Assembly: GCF_003063375.1 (NCBI RefSeq)
Contig: NZ_NERY01000001.1
Span: forward strand, 1,674,001 to 1,738,000
Direction: 5' to 3'
DNA length: 64,000 nt
Source of the DNA: Limnohabitans sp. MMS-10A-178
GTDB lineage: Bacteria > Pseudomonadota > Gammaproteobacteria > Burkholderiales > Burkholderiaceae_C
Part shown: positions 17,582-26,701 of the stretch, piece by piece
Numbering within the stretch: position 1 is the stretch's first letter
Layout: the number at the start of each line of letters is the position of its first letter
The notes under the pieces: generated by a model
Databases searched by the model: none
Told to the model about the DNA's origin: nothing
What the model saw: only the letters and a program-made list of their open reading frames with translations
Made by a program: the position numbers and the translations under genes

Positions 17582-18166
17582 ATGACAAATTCTTGGCGTG
17601 TTCTTGGCTTCAGTTTGATCGAAACACTTTTTGTGCTGTTGGTTTTGGCCATTCTCTGTGGCACGGCAGTTTCTTCATTTCAGTCATTGCAAGTTCGCGC
17701 TCAAGTGCAAGCGGCTTCGCAAGCATTGTTAAGTGACGTGTTGAGCGCCAGAACCGAAGCGCTGCGCCGTGAAAGGCGCGTTACGCTGTGCGCCGCAGCC
17801 CTTGATTCAGGCGCAAGAGCAACACCGCCCACAGCTTGTGCCGCAAGCGGCGGCGCATCCGCTTGGCATCAAGGTTGGCTGGTGTTTGAAGATGTCAACA
17901 GCAATGGATTGTGGGACCACGGTGAGGCCTTGCTGCAACAGCGAGCGCGCTTGCACGCCAGTGTCTCGGCCACGGGCAATGCCACAGTGGCCAGGTATGT
18001 GTCGTTTGGGCCCAGTGGCCGAAGCTTGACTTTGAATGGTGCGTTTCAAGCTGGAACCATCACGCTGTGTGCGCGCGGAGCAAGCGGGGAAGAGGCATGG
18101 TTGTTGGTGGTCAATGCGGTGGGTCGATCCCGTTTAGACAAAGGGCAAATGGCGCTCTGCCCTTGA
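17582..18166 (+). CDS. FimT/GspH-type pseudopilin
   Basis: 194 residues from the ATG at 17582. The prepilin signature LGFSLIETLFVLLVLAIL (G9, E14) is followed by the GspH/FimT pattern: SDVLSARTEALRRERRVTLCA, then WHQGWLVFEDVNSNGLWD (~95-112) and C-terminal VVNAVGRSRL. The WxxGWxVFxDxNxxG motif is characteristic of FimT. It is divergent from the PilE-like gene and converges with nrdR. Confidence 0.85.
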   Translation: MTNSWRVLGFSLIETLFVLLVLAILCGTAVSSFQSLQVRAQVQAASQALLSDVLSARTEALRRERRVTLCAAALDSGARATPPTACAASGGASAWHQGWLVFEDVNSNGLWDHGEALLQQRARLHASVSATGNATVARYVSFGPSGRSLTLNGAFQAGTITLCARGASGEEAWLLVVNAVGRSRLDKGQMALCP

Positions 18167-18176
18167 TGCAATGAAC

Positions 18177-18626
18177 TTACTTGCTCACTTCATCCACCAG
18201 CAATTTGAAGTCGTCAATGTCTTCAAAGCTTCGGTACACGCTAGCAAAGCGAACGTAGGCCACCTTGTCGAGCTTTTTAAGCTCGCGCATGACCAGCTCA
18301 CCTATTTTGTTGGAAGCCACTTCGCGTTGGGCCAAGTTGAGCAACTTCTCTTCGATGCGCTCAATGGCTGAGTCGACTTGCTCTGTGCTCACGGGTCGTT
18401 TGCGCAAAGCCAAGTTCATACTAGCGCGCAGTTTGATGCGTTCGTAATCAATGCGCCTGCCATCTTTTTTGACGATGGCCGGAAAATTGACCTCTGGCCG
18501 CTCGTAAGTCGTGAAGCGTTTTTCGCACGCCGCACATTGACGGCGGCGGCGAATCAAATCGCCGTCTTCAGCCAGACGTGTTTCCACCACTTGGGTGTCG
18601 GTATGGCTGCAGAAGGGACACTTCAT
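18177..18626 (-). CDS. nrdR: Transcriptional repressor NrdR
   Basis: 149 residues. The zinc ribbon has C3, C6, C31 and C34 (MKCPFC...[14 protein letters not shown]), and the ATP-cone domain follows (~49-139, [15 protein letters not shown]). NrdR senses ATP/dATP and represses ribonucleotide reductase genes by binding NrdR boxes. The ATG overlaps the glyA stop by 4 bases; glyA-nrdR is a frequent arrangement in betaproteobacteria. Confidence 0.96.
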   Translation of the reverse strand: MKCPFCSHTDTQVVETRLAEDGDLIRRRRQCAACEKRFTTYERPEVNFPAIVKKDGRRIDYERIKLRASMNLALRKRPVSTEQVDSAIERIEEKLLNLAQREVASNKIGELVMRELKKLDKVAYVRFASVYRSFEDIDDFKLLVDEVSK

Positions 18627-19867
18627 TTGTAAACAGGGAAACGTGCGGTCAGGGCGTTAACTTTGGCGCGCACGGCTTCAATGTTGGCTGGGTCGTTGGG
18701 GTTGTCGAGCACATCGGCAATGAGGTTGGCTGTGATGCGCGCCTCTTCGTCCTTGAAGCCACGGGTGGTCATGGCGGGGGTGCCAATGCGCACGCCGCTG
18801 GTGACCATGGGTTTCTCGGGGTCGTTGGGGATTGAGTTTTTGTTGATGGTCATGTGCGCCTGGCCCAAAGCAGCTTCAGCTACTTTGCCCGTAATGCCTT
18901 TGGATCGCAGGTCGACCAACATCACATGGCTTTGCGTGCCGCCACTCACAATGCGCAAGCCGCGTTGGGTGAGTGTTTCCGCCATGATCTGAGCGTTTTT
19001 AATCACTTGTTGTTGGTAGGCTTTGAACTCAGGTGCCATGGCTTCTTTGAAAGCAACTGCCTTGGCCGCAATGACGTGCATGAGCGGGCCGCCTTGCAGA
19101 CCTGGGAAGATGGCGCTGTTGATGGCTTTTTCGTGTTCGGCCTTCATCAATATGATGCCGCCGCGGGGGCCGCGCAAACTCTTGTGGGTGGTGGATGTGA
19201 CCACGTCGGCGTGGGGCACTGGGTTGGGGTAGACGCCGGCAGCAATGAGGCCAGCGTAATGGGCCATGTCGACCAAGAAAATAGCGCCCACATCTTTGGC
19301 CACCTTGGCAAAGCGTGCAAAGTCGATGTGCAAGCTGTAGGCAGATGCGCCGGCAATGATCAGCTTGGGCTTGGATTCGTGCGCCTTCTTTTCCATGGCG
19401 TCGTAGTCGATGGCTTCATTGGCATCGAGGCCATAGCTGACCACATTGAACCACTTGCCACTCATGTTGAGGGGCATGCCGTGCGTGAGGTGGCCGCCTT
19501 CGGCCAAGCTCATGCCCATGATGGTGTCGCCGGGCTTCAAGAAAGCCAAGAACACGGCTTCGTTGGCAGATGCGCCGCAATGGGGCTGCACGTTGGCTGC
19601 ATCGGCACCAAAAATTTGTTTGATACGGTCAATGGCCAGCTGTTCAGCAATATCGACAAACTCACAACCACCGTAATAGCGTTTGCCAGGATAGCCTTCG
19701 GCGTATTTGTTGGTGAGTTGCGAGCCTTGTGCGGCCAAGACAGCAGGGGATGCATAGTTTTCGCTGGCGATCAACTCAATGTGATGCTCTTGGCGTGCGT
19801 TTTCTGCCTGAATGGCAGCAAAAATTTCGGGATCGGTTTGTTCAATCAGAATATTTCTTGAATACAT
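18623..19867 (-). CDS. glyA: Serine hydroxymethyltransferase
   Basis: 414 residues. It is a PLP enzyme interconverting serine and glycine with transfer of a one-carbon unit to tetrahydrofolate. The PLP lysine is K229 in [16 protein letters not shown]. Other family signatures are [13 protein letters not shown] (~31-43), [17 protein letters not shown] (~53-69) and [10 protein letters not shown]. It is co-transcribed with nrdR. A 290-bp untranslated leader with two strong stem-loops precedes it. Confidence 0.97.
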   Translation of the reverse strand: MYSRNILIEQTDPEIFAAIQAENARQEHHIELIASENYASPAVLAAQGSQLTNKYAEGYPGKRYYGGCEFVDIAEQLAIDRIKQIFGADAANVQPHCGASANEAVFLAFLKPGDTIMGMSLAEGGHLTHGMPLNMSGKWFNVVSYGLDANEAIDYDAMEKKAHESKPKLIIAGASAYSLHIDFARFAKVAKDVGAIFLVDMAHYAGLIAAGVYPNPVPHADVVTSTTHKSLRGPRGGIILMKAEHEKAINSAIFPGLQGGPLMHVIAAKAVAFKEAMAPEFKAYQQQVIKNAQIMAETLTQRGLRIVSGGTQSHVMLVDLRSKGITGKVAEAALGQAHMTINKNSIPNDPEKPMVTSGVRIGTPAMTTRGFKDEEARITANLIADVLDNPNDPANIEAVRAKVNALTARFPVYK

Positions 19868-20157
19868 GGCAGGCCTTCAAAGGATGGTTCCTTGCTTAAA
19901 AGAGGCAAAAAAGCCGCAATTTAGCAAGGGCTGCCCAGGCGAACGGCTGAAACCTTGCGCCAACATGCGCTGGTCAAGGTGCACGCTTCCCAGTGGTTGA
20001 GGATGACGCAAGGGTCATCCATTTCCACGTCAGGGCTTGGTGTGCTGATTGAGCAAGACCAGACCCCTATCGCCAGTTGCGTACGCCTCAAGTGTAGCCG
20101 AGGCGGGGGTTAAAGTTTTTAAAGGACTCAATAAAAGAGGTGGCTTGTGGGGTCAAC
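19868..20157 (-). promoter_or_regulatory. glyA upstream region with two stem-loops
   Basis: A 290-bp gene-free stretch lies between the lytic transglycosylase stop and the glyA start, both minus strand. It holds two perfect inverted repeats: 20084-20105 (CGCCTC, 10-base loop, GAGGCG) and 20001-20020 (GGATGAC, 6-base loop, GTCATCC). No known riboswitch consensus was recognised. It must hold the glyA promoter. Whether the stems are a regulatory leader RNA or a terminator of the upstream gene is unresolved. Confidence 0.4.
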
Positions 20158-20913
20158 TTATGGGGTCAGCTTAGGAAGCGCATCCCTCAGGCGTGTTTGT
20201 TCGACCAGCACTCGGGTGATGTAGTCTTTTTCGGTGGCAATCGACTCCGAGCCAGCCTTGTAAAGGCGCAGCCCCTCTTCAACACTGCCAGTTAGAGTGA
20301 TGCATTCCTTGAGAATTTTCACGCCAATGCGCAGATTGGTTTTCGGGTCAAAAATGGCCATCGCCCCGCCATAGGGGGTAAATTGTTCGGAATGCACTTC
20401 TTGTAAAACCTGCATCAGACCCTTGGCACCAGAGGAGCTGTTGGCGAAGGGGTTGTAGTTGGACTCCACACCAATCACGGCCAAAATGAGTGTGGGGTCG
20501 AGTGCCGACCGATCGGTCAGGTCAAATACCTCCAACATCAAGGCATTCATGGGCTCTGGCGCTATTCGGTACTTGCTTCGCACAGCTTGAACCAAGGCCA
20601 ATTGTGTGGGGTTGAGGTCGGTTGAGGGGGCCGCAAAACTTCTGAGCAACACTTGCTGTTGCTCATCCTCAGCTTCTGTGATGTGCAGGCGTGTGAAGAG
20701 CCATCCTTGGACGCTTTGAATGGTCAGGGTTCGAACTTCGGGTCGAGCCAGAGCTAGCATGCACAAGATCAAAGCCATCAACCCCAAGAGCGCAAAACTG
20801 TGGTGCGAGATGTTCACAAAGCCCCGCGCAATGTCGCCTGAAAACGTCTGAATGCCTCGCCAAAGACGAACAGTCCATTGGCTTGCAGTTTCGTGAAGAA
20901 CGGGTTGGGACAC
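20158..20913 (-). CDS. Lytic transglycosylase, membrane-anchored
   Basis: 251 residues. A transmembrane helix at ~38-56 (SFALLGLMALILCMLAL) anchors a periplasmic SLT domain (~115-245). The catalytic glutamate is E150 in VIGVESNYNPFA, followed by the GAKGLMQVL core motif (~162-170) and the later RIGVKILKE segment. It cleaves the peptidoglycan glycan strand to 1,6-anhydroMurNAc ends. It is divergent from the DUF349 gene. The N-terminal ~100 residues are variable and may act in localisation. Confidence 0.87.
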   Translation of the reverse strand: MSQPVLHETASQWTVRLWRGIQTFSGDIARGFVNISHHSFALLGLMALILCMLALARPEVRTLTIQSVQGWLFTRLHITEAEDEQQQVLLRSFAAPSTDLNPTQLALVQAVRSKYRIAPEPMNALMLEVFDLTDRSALDPTLILAVIGVESNYNPFANSSSGAKGLMQVLQEVHSEQFTPYGGAMAIFDPKTNLRIGVKILKECITLTGSVEEGLRLYKAGSESIATEKDYITRVLVEQTRLRDALPKLTP

Positions 20914-21033
20914 GGTGAAAGTTGATGAGGCAGAACTGGATATTATAAAAATAATCGAAAATAGATGCTTCTGGCATATCGAGCTTGGCCATCCTCGGTG
21001 AAAATAGCTTCTTTATCTTTTTGTGTTGTGACT

Positions 21034-23976
21034 GTGACTCCTTCATCTCCTAAACCCTCCGACGTTCAAGCTTTAGACAACTTGACGGGAGGCGCTTTTG
21101 TCGCTCAAACATCGGGCGAGCGCGCTGCCAAATTACGCGAATGGCTCTTGACCCATCCTTCACAAGAAGATTTGCAGTTGGTCTACAAAGAAATCTCGAC
21201 CCGCGACAAAGGTGCTGCCAAAGTTCTGCGCGAAAAGTTAGACGAGCTCAAGCGCTCACACGGACAAGACGTGCTGGCAGCTGAGTGGGCAGAGCGTGCC
21301 AACGCCATGCTGACCGCTTCGCGCCTGAACATTGCAGATGCCATGGCATGGCAGCGAGATGCCGCCAAAGCGGGTGCCCCTTTGTCGCGTGAACCCCTTG
21401 CCAGTCTGAAGTTGCAGTTGAATGAAAAAATCAAAGCGGTAGAAGATTTGCAACACCAAGTCATGGTGCAGCGCGAAACCGCTGTGTTGTTGGCGCAGCG
21501 CATTGAAGTCTTGTCCACCAAAAGCTTGAAAGAGGCAGACGCTGCCAACGACTTGCTGCAGTCTGATGTGGCCAACTGGCAGCAACAAGCTCAGGCCCTC
21601 ACTCATGACGCCTCATGGCACAGTGTTGATTTGAAATTTCCACCCCAACTTGAAGCCTCTCAGCACCAATTGAGCAGTGTTTGGGAAGCCTTTGAGGCAG
21701 CTCTGTTTCAAGCCAAAGCGGCTCGTGACGATGCCAGCGAACCCATGCCTTCTGTGCCCGTGTGGGCTGAAGAAATTCGCTTGGCTCGGGGTGGACAGTC
21801 TAGCCAGTCTAGCCAACCTGGTTATGCCGGGCACTCCGAAGCAGCACCAGCAAAGCAAATGGCAGATGCCGCTGCAACGTCGTCAGATGGCGCTGCAGAA
21901 ACAAGCGCTGAAACAACTGCACAAGCCAATCCTGCCAAGCCTGCCAAGACGCCCAAAGTGAGCAATACCAAAATGGATCCCGCTCAGCGTTTGGCATTGC
22001 GCGAAGCAGCCAATCAAGTGGTAACGGGTGCCATGACTTTGTTGGCCGCTGAAAATAACGAAGCCAACTTGTTGGCATTCAAACAAGTCCTCAAAGAGCA
22101 CGGTCGCAACATGGACACCCAAATGGACCTGAAGGTTCATGAAGCATTGATCGCTGCGGGTGAGTCAGAAGGCTGGCAACGCCATGTGGCCGATCAATTG
22201 CGATTGGCCTTGGTCTTGAAGGCGGAAGGGCTGTTCAAAAAAGTACCTTTGAAAGCGCCCCATCAAACTGAAGCGGCAGGCCAAACCGAAGCCGACAAGC
22301 CTGAAGCATCCAGCCAAGATGAAACCAGCCAAGAAGCGACCATCCAAGAAGCGACCAATCCTGAGCCTGTGCAAGCTGATGCGCCAAAAGCAGAGGCTTC
22401 AAAAGCTGAAGAGTTCCAACTAGAGCCCACTGTGGGCGGCCGCAAGATGCAAGATGGATTGCGTCAATTGCGTGAAGAATGGAAAAAAGCCGATCAAGGC
22501 GGACTGCCCAACCACGCTTTGTGGAAGCGCTTTGATGCAGCTTGCAACCAAGCCTACAAAGTGGTGCAGGCCTGGCTGGATAAGATTAAAAACGAAGCCA
22601 GTGAGCACCGTGCTCAACGCCTCGCTCTGATCGAAGAGGTCAAGGCATGGGGTGAAGCCAACGCGCAAAATTCAGATTGGCGCATGCAACTGCGCTCACT
22701 GCATCAGTTTGGCGACCGTTGGCGCTCTGCAGGCCATTTGAGTGAGAAGGCATTTGCAGAATTGCAACCCCTGTGGAAGCAGGCTTTGCAGACTGCTGCA
22801 GCTCCCTTGGAAGCGGCTCAAAAAGCCAGCACCGAACGCCGCCAAGCTTTGATCGCTGAGGCAGAGCAGTTGGGCGCGGCGCCCATGTTGCGGGTAGATG
22901 CTGTGAAAGCTTTGCAACAAAGCTGGCAAAACGAAGCCCAAAGCGTGCCCATGGATCGCCGCATTGAGCAAAAAATGTGGGAAGCTTTCCGCAAACCCAT
23001 TGACGAGGCATTTAGCCGCAAGACAAGTGCTCGCGAGCAAGCGCCTTCGGCCAACATGTCGGCGCACGACAGGCTTGTTTTGGATGCCTCCAATGCATTG
23101 AAAGCGGCCAACGCATCTGGCGATGTTCAGAAAATCAAGACTGCCATGGCGGCCTTGGATGCGGCATTGAAAGGGCAGGCTAATGCTCAAGCTAATGCCC
23201 AAGCTAGTGCTCAAGCTACTGTCCAACCTAATGCCCAAGCGAGTGCAGAGGATCAAGCTGCATCACCTGCCAACACAGGCATCATTGCACCTGATGCCGT
23301 TGCAGAATCTTCTGAACCCACAAAGTCTGAAGCGCCCCCCAAGCCCGCTCGTCCTTTGGTGGCCATGCGCGGCGATGACCGCCCTGGTCAAAAGAAGTCG
23401 GTTCCTGCACCCGCAGGTCGTGGCCCAGGCGATCGCCGCGATGGCAAAGGCGCACCTCGTTTTGACCGTGGTGATCGTGGTGATCGATCAGATCGATCCG
23501 AACGCCCCGACCGCGGTCCGCGTTTGAGCGACACCGCCTTCAGAGCGCAACGCGATGCGATGGAGCACGCAGAAATGGCGCTCCGCAAGTTGGCAGCCCA
23601 AGCCCACGGAGAATCTCTCACCAATTTATTGACGGCATGGGAAAAACGCCAAGCAGATTTGGTGCCCTCAGCGCCAGATTTGGGACGCAATGTGAATGCA
23701 GCAGCCAGAGCTGCTTGGTCGCAAGCCGTTGGCCAGGCACCTAAAGCTTCAGCGGGCGAATCCATTTTGCGTTTGGAAATGGCGGCTGAAGTGCCCACAC
23801 CTGCCGAGAATTTGAACGAGCGCCGAGCCCTGCAGTTGCAATTGCTCACTCGCAAAAACCAACCCGGCCCCGAGCAAACGTGGGCCTTGGATGTCACAGC
23901 AGTGTTGTCTTCTGCGCACGACCCCAAGGTTGCACGCCGTTTGCAAAATGCTTTGAAAAACTTGTTAAGAAGTTAA
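21034..23976 (+). CDS. DUF349 domain-containing protein with low-complexity linkers
   Basis: About 980 residues. Repeated helical DUF349 modules are recognisable from LREEWKKADQGGLPNHALWKRFDAACN (~490-515) and the WRSAGHLSEKAFAELQPLWKQA segment (~568-590). They are joined by Ala/Gln/Glu-rich linkers. One linker is a run of QAN/QAS-type triplets (~715-740); another is a charged DRGDRGDRSDRSERPDR stretch (~810-830). The function is unknown; acidic/helical DUF349 proteins are common in betaproteobacteria. The start is uncertain: GTG at 21034 or 21028 gives a family-like N-terminus (DNLTGGAFVAQTSGERAAKLREWL), while an ATG at 20965 adds 23 unlikely residues. No strong ribosome site marks any of them. 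Confidence 0.8.
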   Translation: MTPSSPKPSDVQALDNLTGGAFVAQTSGERAAKLREWLLTHPSQEDLQLVYKEISTRDKGAAKVLREKLDELKRSHGQDVLAAEWAERANAMLTASRLNIADAMAWQRDAAKAGAPLSREPLASLKLQLNEKIKAVEDLQHQVMVQRETAVLLAQRIEVLSTKSLKEADAANDLLQSDVANWQQQAQALTHDASWHSVDLKFPPQLEASQHQLSSVWEAFEAALFQAKAARDDASEPMPSVPVWAEEIRLARGGQSSQSSQPGYAGHSEAAPAKQMADAAATSSDGAAETSAETTAQANPAKPAKTPKVSNTKMDPAQRLALREAANQVVTGAMTLLAAENNEANLLAFKQVLKEHGRNMDTQMDLKVHEALIAAGESEGWQRHVADQLRLALVLKAEGLFKKVPLKAPHQTEAAGQTEADKPEASSQDETSQEATIQEATNPEPVQADAPKAEASKAEEFQLEPTVGGRKMQDGLRQLREEWKKADQGGLPNHALWKRFDAACNQAYKVVQAWLDKIKNEASEHRAQRLALIEEVKAWGEANAQNSDWRMQLRSLHQFGDRWRSAGHLSEKAFAELQPLWKQALQTAAAPLEAAQKASTERRQALIAEAEQLGAAPMLRVDAVKALQQSWQNEAQSVPMDRRIEQKMWEAFRKPIDEAFSRKTSAREQAPSANMSAHDRLVLDASNALKAANASGDVQKIKTAMAALDAALKGQANAQANAQASAQATVQPNAQASAEDQAASPANTGIIAPDAVAESSEPTKSEAPPKPARPLVAMRGDDRPGQKKSVPAPAGRGPGDRRDGKGAPRFDRGDRGDRSDRSERPDRGPRLSDTAFRAQRDAMEHAEMALRKLAAQAHGESLTNLLTAWEKRQADLVPSAPDLGRNVNAAARAAWSQAVGQAPKASAGESILRLEMAAEVPTPAENLNERRALQLQLLTRKNQPGPEQTWALDVTAVLSSAHDPKVARRLQNALKNLLRS

Positions 23977-23993
23977 GAAGTAAAGAAGTTAAG

Positions 23994-24776
23994 TCAGTTA
24001 TCGAGCAAGCTGATGCGTTCATGCTTGCCTGTTGAATGCCAGCGCAGCACTTCTGCGCGCGGCATTTCGGCTGCGGCATCCCAGTCGCTCAACACATGGC
24101 GTGTTTGGGTCGAACCCAAGCGGTGGTCATCAGGCCGATGGGTATGGCCATGCACCAAGCTGTGTGCCTCGGTCTGTGCCAGCCACTTCGAAGTCCATCC
24201 GTCATCAACATCTGCATAGAGGGTGTGAGGGTCTTTCTTGAGCAATTCAGATTGCATCCGAAGTTGCCGTGCAATGCTCTCGCGCTCTGACAAGGGTTTG
24301 GCCAAGAATGTGGATTGCCAAGTTTCTTGACGCACCATGAGTCTAAATTCTTGGTAACTGGTGTCTGCCAAACAACCTGCATCGCCGTGCGAAAGCAAAA
24401 TTTTTTGAGCTGCAAAGTTCAAGAGCGTGGGGTCTTGCAAGTCCTGAACTTGGCATTCATCGAGGAATGATGCGCCTACCAAAAAATCGCGGTTGCCTCG
24501 CATGAAGGCCACGTGTTTTGTGGCTGCGCACGACTTCAAGACCGAAGCGCACTGTTGAAGAAAAACGTGATGGGCTACGGCGTCATCGCCCACCCACACT
24601 TCAAACAGATCGCCCAAAATAAAGACCGCATCTGCAGTCGTGTTTTGCATGTAGGTTTGCCACACTTCAAATGTGGCCATCTCTTGATCTTGCAAATGCA
24701 AGTCTGAAATGAAATCAACCGTGCGCCAATTTTCAGGGGCTTGGAGCACCTGAAAAGGCAACACGGTTGCACTCAT
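23994..24776 (-). CDS. lpxH: UDP-2,3-diacylglucosamine diphosphatase
   Basis: 260 residues. LpxH makes lipid X in the lipid A pathway at the inner membrane surface. The calcineurin-type dimetal site is visible: D25-x-H27 (SDLHLQD), GD56LFEVW, GN95RD (RGNRDFL), later LSHGDAG and the VHGHTHRP histidine motif near ~205. It is the last gene of the minus-strand run TPR-ppiA-ppiB-lpxH, 20 bp after ppiB; ppiB-lpxH is a common betaproteobacterial order. Confidence 0.94.
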   Translation of the reverse strand: MSATVLPFQVLQAPENWRTVDFISDLHLQDQEMATFEVWQTYMQNTTADAVFILGDLFEVWVGDDAVAHHVFLQQCASVLKSCAATKHVAFMRGNRDFLVGASFLDECQVQDLQDPTLLNFAAQKILLSHGDAGCLADTSYQEFRLMVRQETWQSTFLAKPLSERESIARQLRMQSELLKKDPHTLYADVDDGWTSKWLAQTEAHSLVHGHTHRPDDHRLGSTQTRHVLSDWDAAAEMPRAEVLRWHSTGKHERISLLDN

Positions 24777-24796
24777 GAACAGGTTTGACGCAAAAA

Positions 24797-25303
24797 TTAA
24801 AGCGCCACAGCCTTTTCAATGATGACGGGCTCTTGTGGCACGTCGTCGTGGAAACCATTGCGACCTGTTCTAACTTCTTCAATGGCATCCACAATGTCAG
24901 TGCCTGACACCACGTGAGCAAACACTGCGTAGCCCCAGCCTTGCAAGGAGGGTGCTGTGTGGTTCAAGAAGTCGTTGTCAGCTGTATTGATGAAAAACTG
25001 TGCCGTGGCAGAGTGGGGCGCTTGAGTGCGCGCCATGGCCAAGGTGTATTTGTTGTTCTTCAAACCGTTGTTGCCTTCGTTTTGAATGGCTGCATCGGAG
25101 TGCTTTTGCTGCATGTTGGGCTCAAAGCCGCCGCCTTGAATCATGAAGCCAGGAATGACGCGGTGAAAAATGGTGTTGTCGTAATGGCCTTTGTTGACGT
25201 ACTGCAAAAAATTCTCGGTGCTGATCGGTGCTTTTTCGGCATCGAGTTCAATGAGGATGACGCCTTTGCCGGCGATGTGGAGTTCGACTTGAGGATTGCT
25301 CAT
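24797..25303 (-). CDS. ppiB: Peptidyl-prolyl cis-trans isomerase B (cytoplasmic cyclophilin)
   Basis: 168 residues, no signal peptide. The cyclophilin core shows [16 protein letters not shown] (~46-61) with the catalytic arginine, then [19 protein letters not shown] (~88-106) and [18 protein letters not shown]. It catalyses proline isomerisation in the cytoplasm. It begins 2 bp after the stop of the paralogous secreted cyclophilin gene, so the two are a tandem duplicate pair with different compartments. Confidence 0.93.
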   Translation of the reverse strand: MSNPQVELHIAGKGVILIELDAEKAPISTENFLQYVNKGHYDNTIFHRVIPGFMIQGGGFEPNMQQKHSDAAIQNEGNNGLKNNKYTLAMARTQAPHSATAQFFINTADNDFLNHTAPSLQGWGYAVFAHVVSGTDIVDAIEEVRTGRNGFHDDVPQEPVIIEKAVAL

Positions 25304-25305
25304 GG

Positions 25306-26001
25306 TTATTGCACCAAAGTGATTGATTGAATGACTACAGGGGTTTTGGGAACGTCGGTTCTAAAAGGACCACCCATGCCGGTAGGCGTGGCTCTAATTT
25401 TATCCACGACATCCATGCCAGAGGTAACTTTGCCAAAAACCGTATAACCGAAAAGTTGTAGGGCGTTGAGCAAATTTTCACGTGGTACGTTTTCATAGAC
25501 CTGTCCACGGTATTCAAAGCGTTTAACGGGGTCGCCATCGGGGATGGGCGTAGGGTCTAGAAAAGCGTTGTCCACGGTGTTGATGAAAAACTGGGCCGTG
25601 GCTGATTGAGGGTCATTGGTTCTGGCCATGGCCAAATAACCGGTTTGATTTTTGAGGCCCGCCGTCATGGCTTGTCGGCCTTCGTGCTGAACAGGTGCGC
25701 GGGTGGGGCGCTCTTTGTACTTGATGTCGTAGCCGCCACCTTGAATCATGAAGTTGGCAATGACCCGGTGAAAAATGGTGCCGTTGTAGTGCTTGTCCTT
25801 CACATATTGAAGGAAGTTGGCCACTGTTTTGGGCGCTTTGTCGGGGTATAACTCCACCATGATCTCGCCCATGTTGGTGGTAATTTTGACTTTGGGCGAC
25901 TCTTGCGCGTGGCCCAGCAAAGGCATCAAGGCCAAGCCCAAAGAGAGTGCCAATGCACTGCAACAGGCTGCTAAGTTTCGGCGAGCTAGGTTTGGATTCA
26001 T
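25306..26001 (-). CDS. ppiA: Peptidyl-prolyl cis-trans isomerase A (periplasmic cyclophilin)
   Basis: 231 residues. A Sec-type signal peptide ([27 protein letters not shown], ~6-33) is followed by a cyclophilin domain: [16 protein letters not shown] (~80-95), [19 protein letters not shown] and [17 protein letters not shown]. It is expected to fold periplasmic and outer-membrane proteins. Its ATG is 4 bp after the TPR gene stop, and ppiB follows after 2 bp. Confidence 0.92.
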   Translation of the reverse strand: MNPNLARRNLAACCSALALSLGLALMPLLGHAQESPKVKITTNMGEIMVELYPDKAPKTVANFLQYVKDKHYNGTIFHRVIANFMIQGGGYDIKYKERPTRAPVQHEGRQAMTAGLKNQTGYLAMARTNDPQSATAQFFINTVDNAFLDPTPIPDGDPVKRFEYRGQVYENVPRENLLNALQLFGYTVFGKVTSGMDVVDKIRATPTGMGGPFRTDVPKTPVVIQSITLVQ

Positions 26002-26005
26002 GACT

Positions 26006-26551
26006 TTAGCGCACAGCGCGAATGTTGGTCGTGGTGGTGGTGGATGCAGCCGGTGCTGGCAAGGGCAGCAGGGCGGGGCCTGCTTGCACGGCTTTGGCCT
26101 TGGCGTAGGCTTGCTGGGCCATGGCCGTGTACAAGTCGCCTAAATTTTGATGTGCAATTTTATAATTGGGTCTGGCTTGGATGGCCAAGAGGAAGGCGGT
26201 GGTAGCGGCATGGTAGTTGCCCTGCGCCGCATGCAGAACCCCTAAATTGTTGTATGGTTCTGGCAATTCGGGAAACTCTTGAATAAGCGCTTGAAGTTCT
26301 TCAATGGCTTTGTCTGATTGACCCAGTCCGGCCAAGATTTGGCTGTTCATGAGGCGCAACTGCGGTGAAACAGCAGAGCCAGGCTTGGCGGTGCTTTGCT
26401 TGATGGCAGACTGCAGTTTTTGCTGCGCTTGCGTCCACTGCTTGTTGCGAATGTGTTCTTCAATCTCCAACGTGTCATTGGCCCAAGCCAAGCTGCTGCC
26501 TAAAAACAGCGCAACTGTGAAAACTCTCAGTAGAAACCAGTGGAAGAACAT
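26006..26551 (-). CDS. Secreted TPR-repeat protein
   Basis: 181 residues. A signal peptide (FLLRVFTVALFLGSSLAWA, ~6-24) precedes about three tetratricopeptide repeats. The clearest are around SDKAIEELQALIQEFPELPEPYNNLGVLHAAQGNYHAATTAF and LAIQARPNYKIAHQNLGDLYTAMA. It ends in an Ala/Pro/Thr-rich tail. It is probably a periplasmic protein-interaction module; the specific partner is unknown. It is first in the operon with ppiA, ppiB and lpxH, and divergent from cysS. Confidence 0.8.
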   Translation of the reverse strand: MFFHWFLLRVFTVALFLGSSLAWANDTLEIEEHIRNKQWTQAQQKLQSAIKQSTAKPGSAVSPQLRLMNSQILAGLGQSDKAIEELQALIQEFPELPEPYNNLGVLHAAQGNYHAATTAFLLAIQARPNYKIAHQNLGDLYTAMAQQAYAKAKAVQAGPALLPLPAPAASTTTTTNIRAVR

Positions 26552-26589
26552 GGCGATCGAATTTGAATGGGGCTTTGTCAGCGGCTAAT

Positions 26590-26674
26590 TTGGGCTTTAT
26601 ACTGAGGCAAATTGTAACGGAGGCCTCTCTTTCAGGCTGTCCTTGCAACAATTAGGGGGCTGCGGCCCCTTTTT
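26590..26674 (+). promoter_or_regulatory. Candidate cysS leader: Cys-codon mini-ORF and terminator hairpin
   Basis: Upstream of cysS a frame ends ...Gly-Cys-Pro-Cys-Asn-Asn-stop (TGT 26638, TGC 26644, TAG 26653-26655). Directly after it comes GGGGC-TGCG-GCCCC followed by TTTTT (26656-26674), a textbook intrinsic terminator 27 bp before the cysS ATG. A ribosome waiting at the Cys codons would sit against the hairpin. The weak point is the start codon: the in-frame candidate is a TTG at 26590 with no evident ribosome site. The hairpin is clear; the leader peptide is inference. Confidence 0.4.
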
Positions 26675-26701
26675 GCACCCGAACAAGAAAAACAGTTTTT
26701 C

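Noticed and set aside
18854..19861. 335-codon plus-strand frame opposite glyA
   Set aside because: Entirely antisense to the well-conserved serine hydroxymethyltransferase gene.
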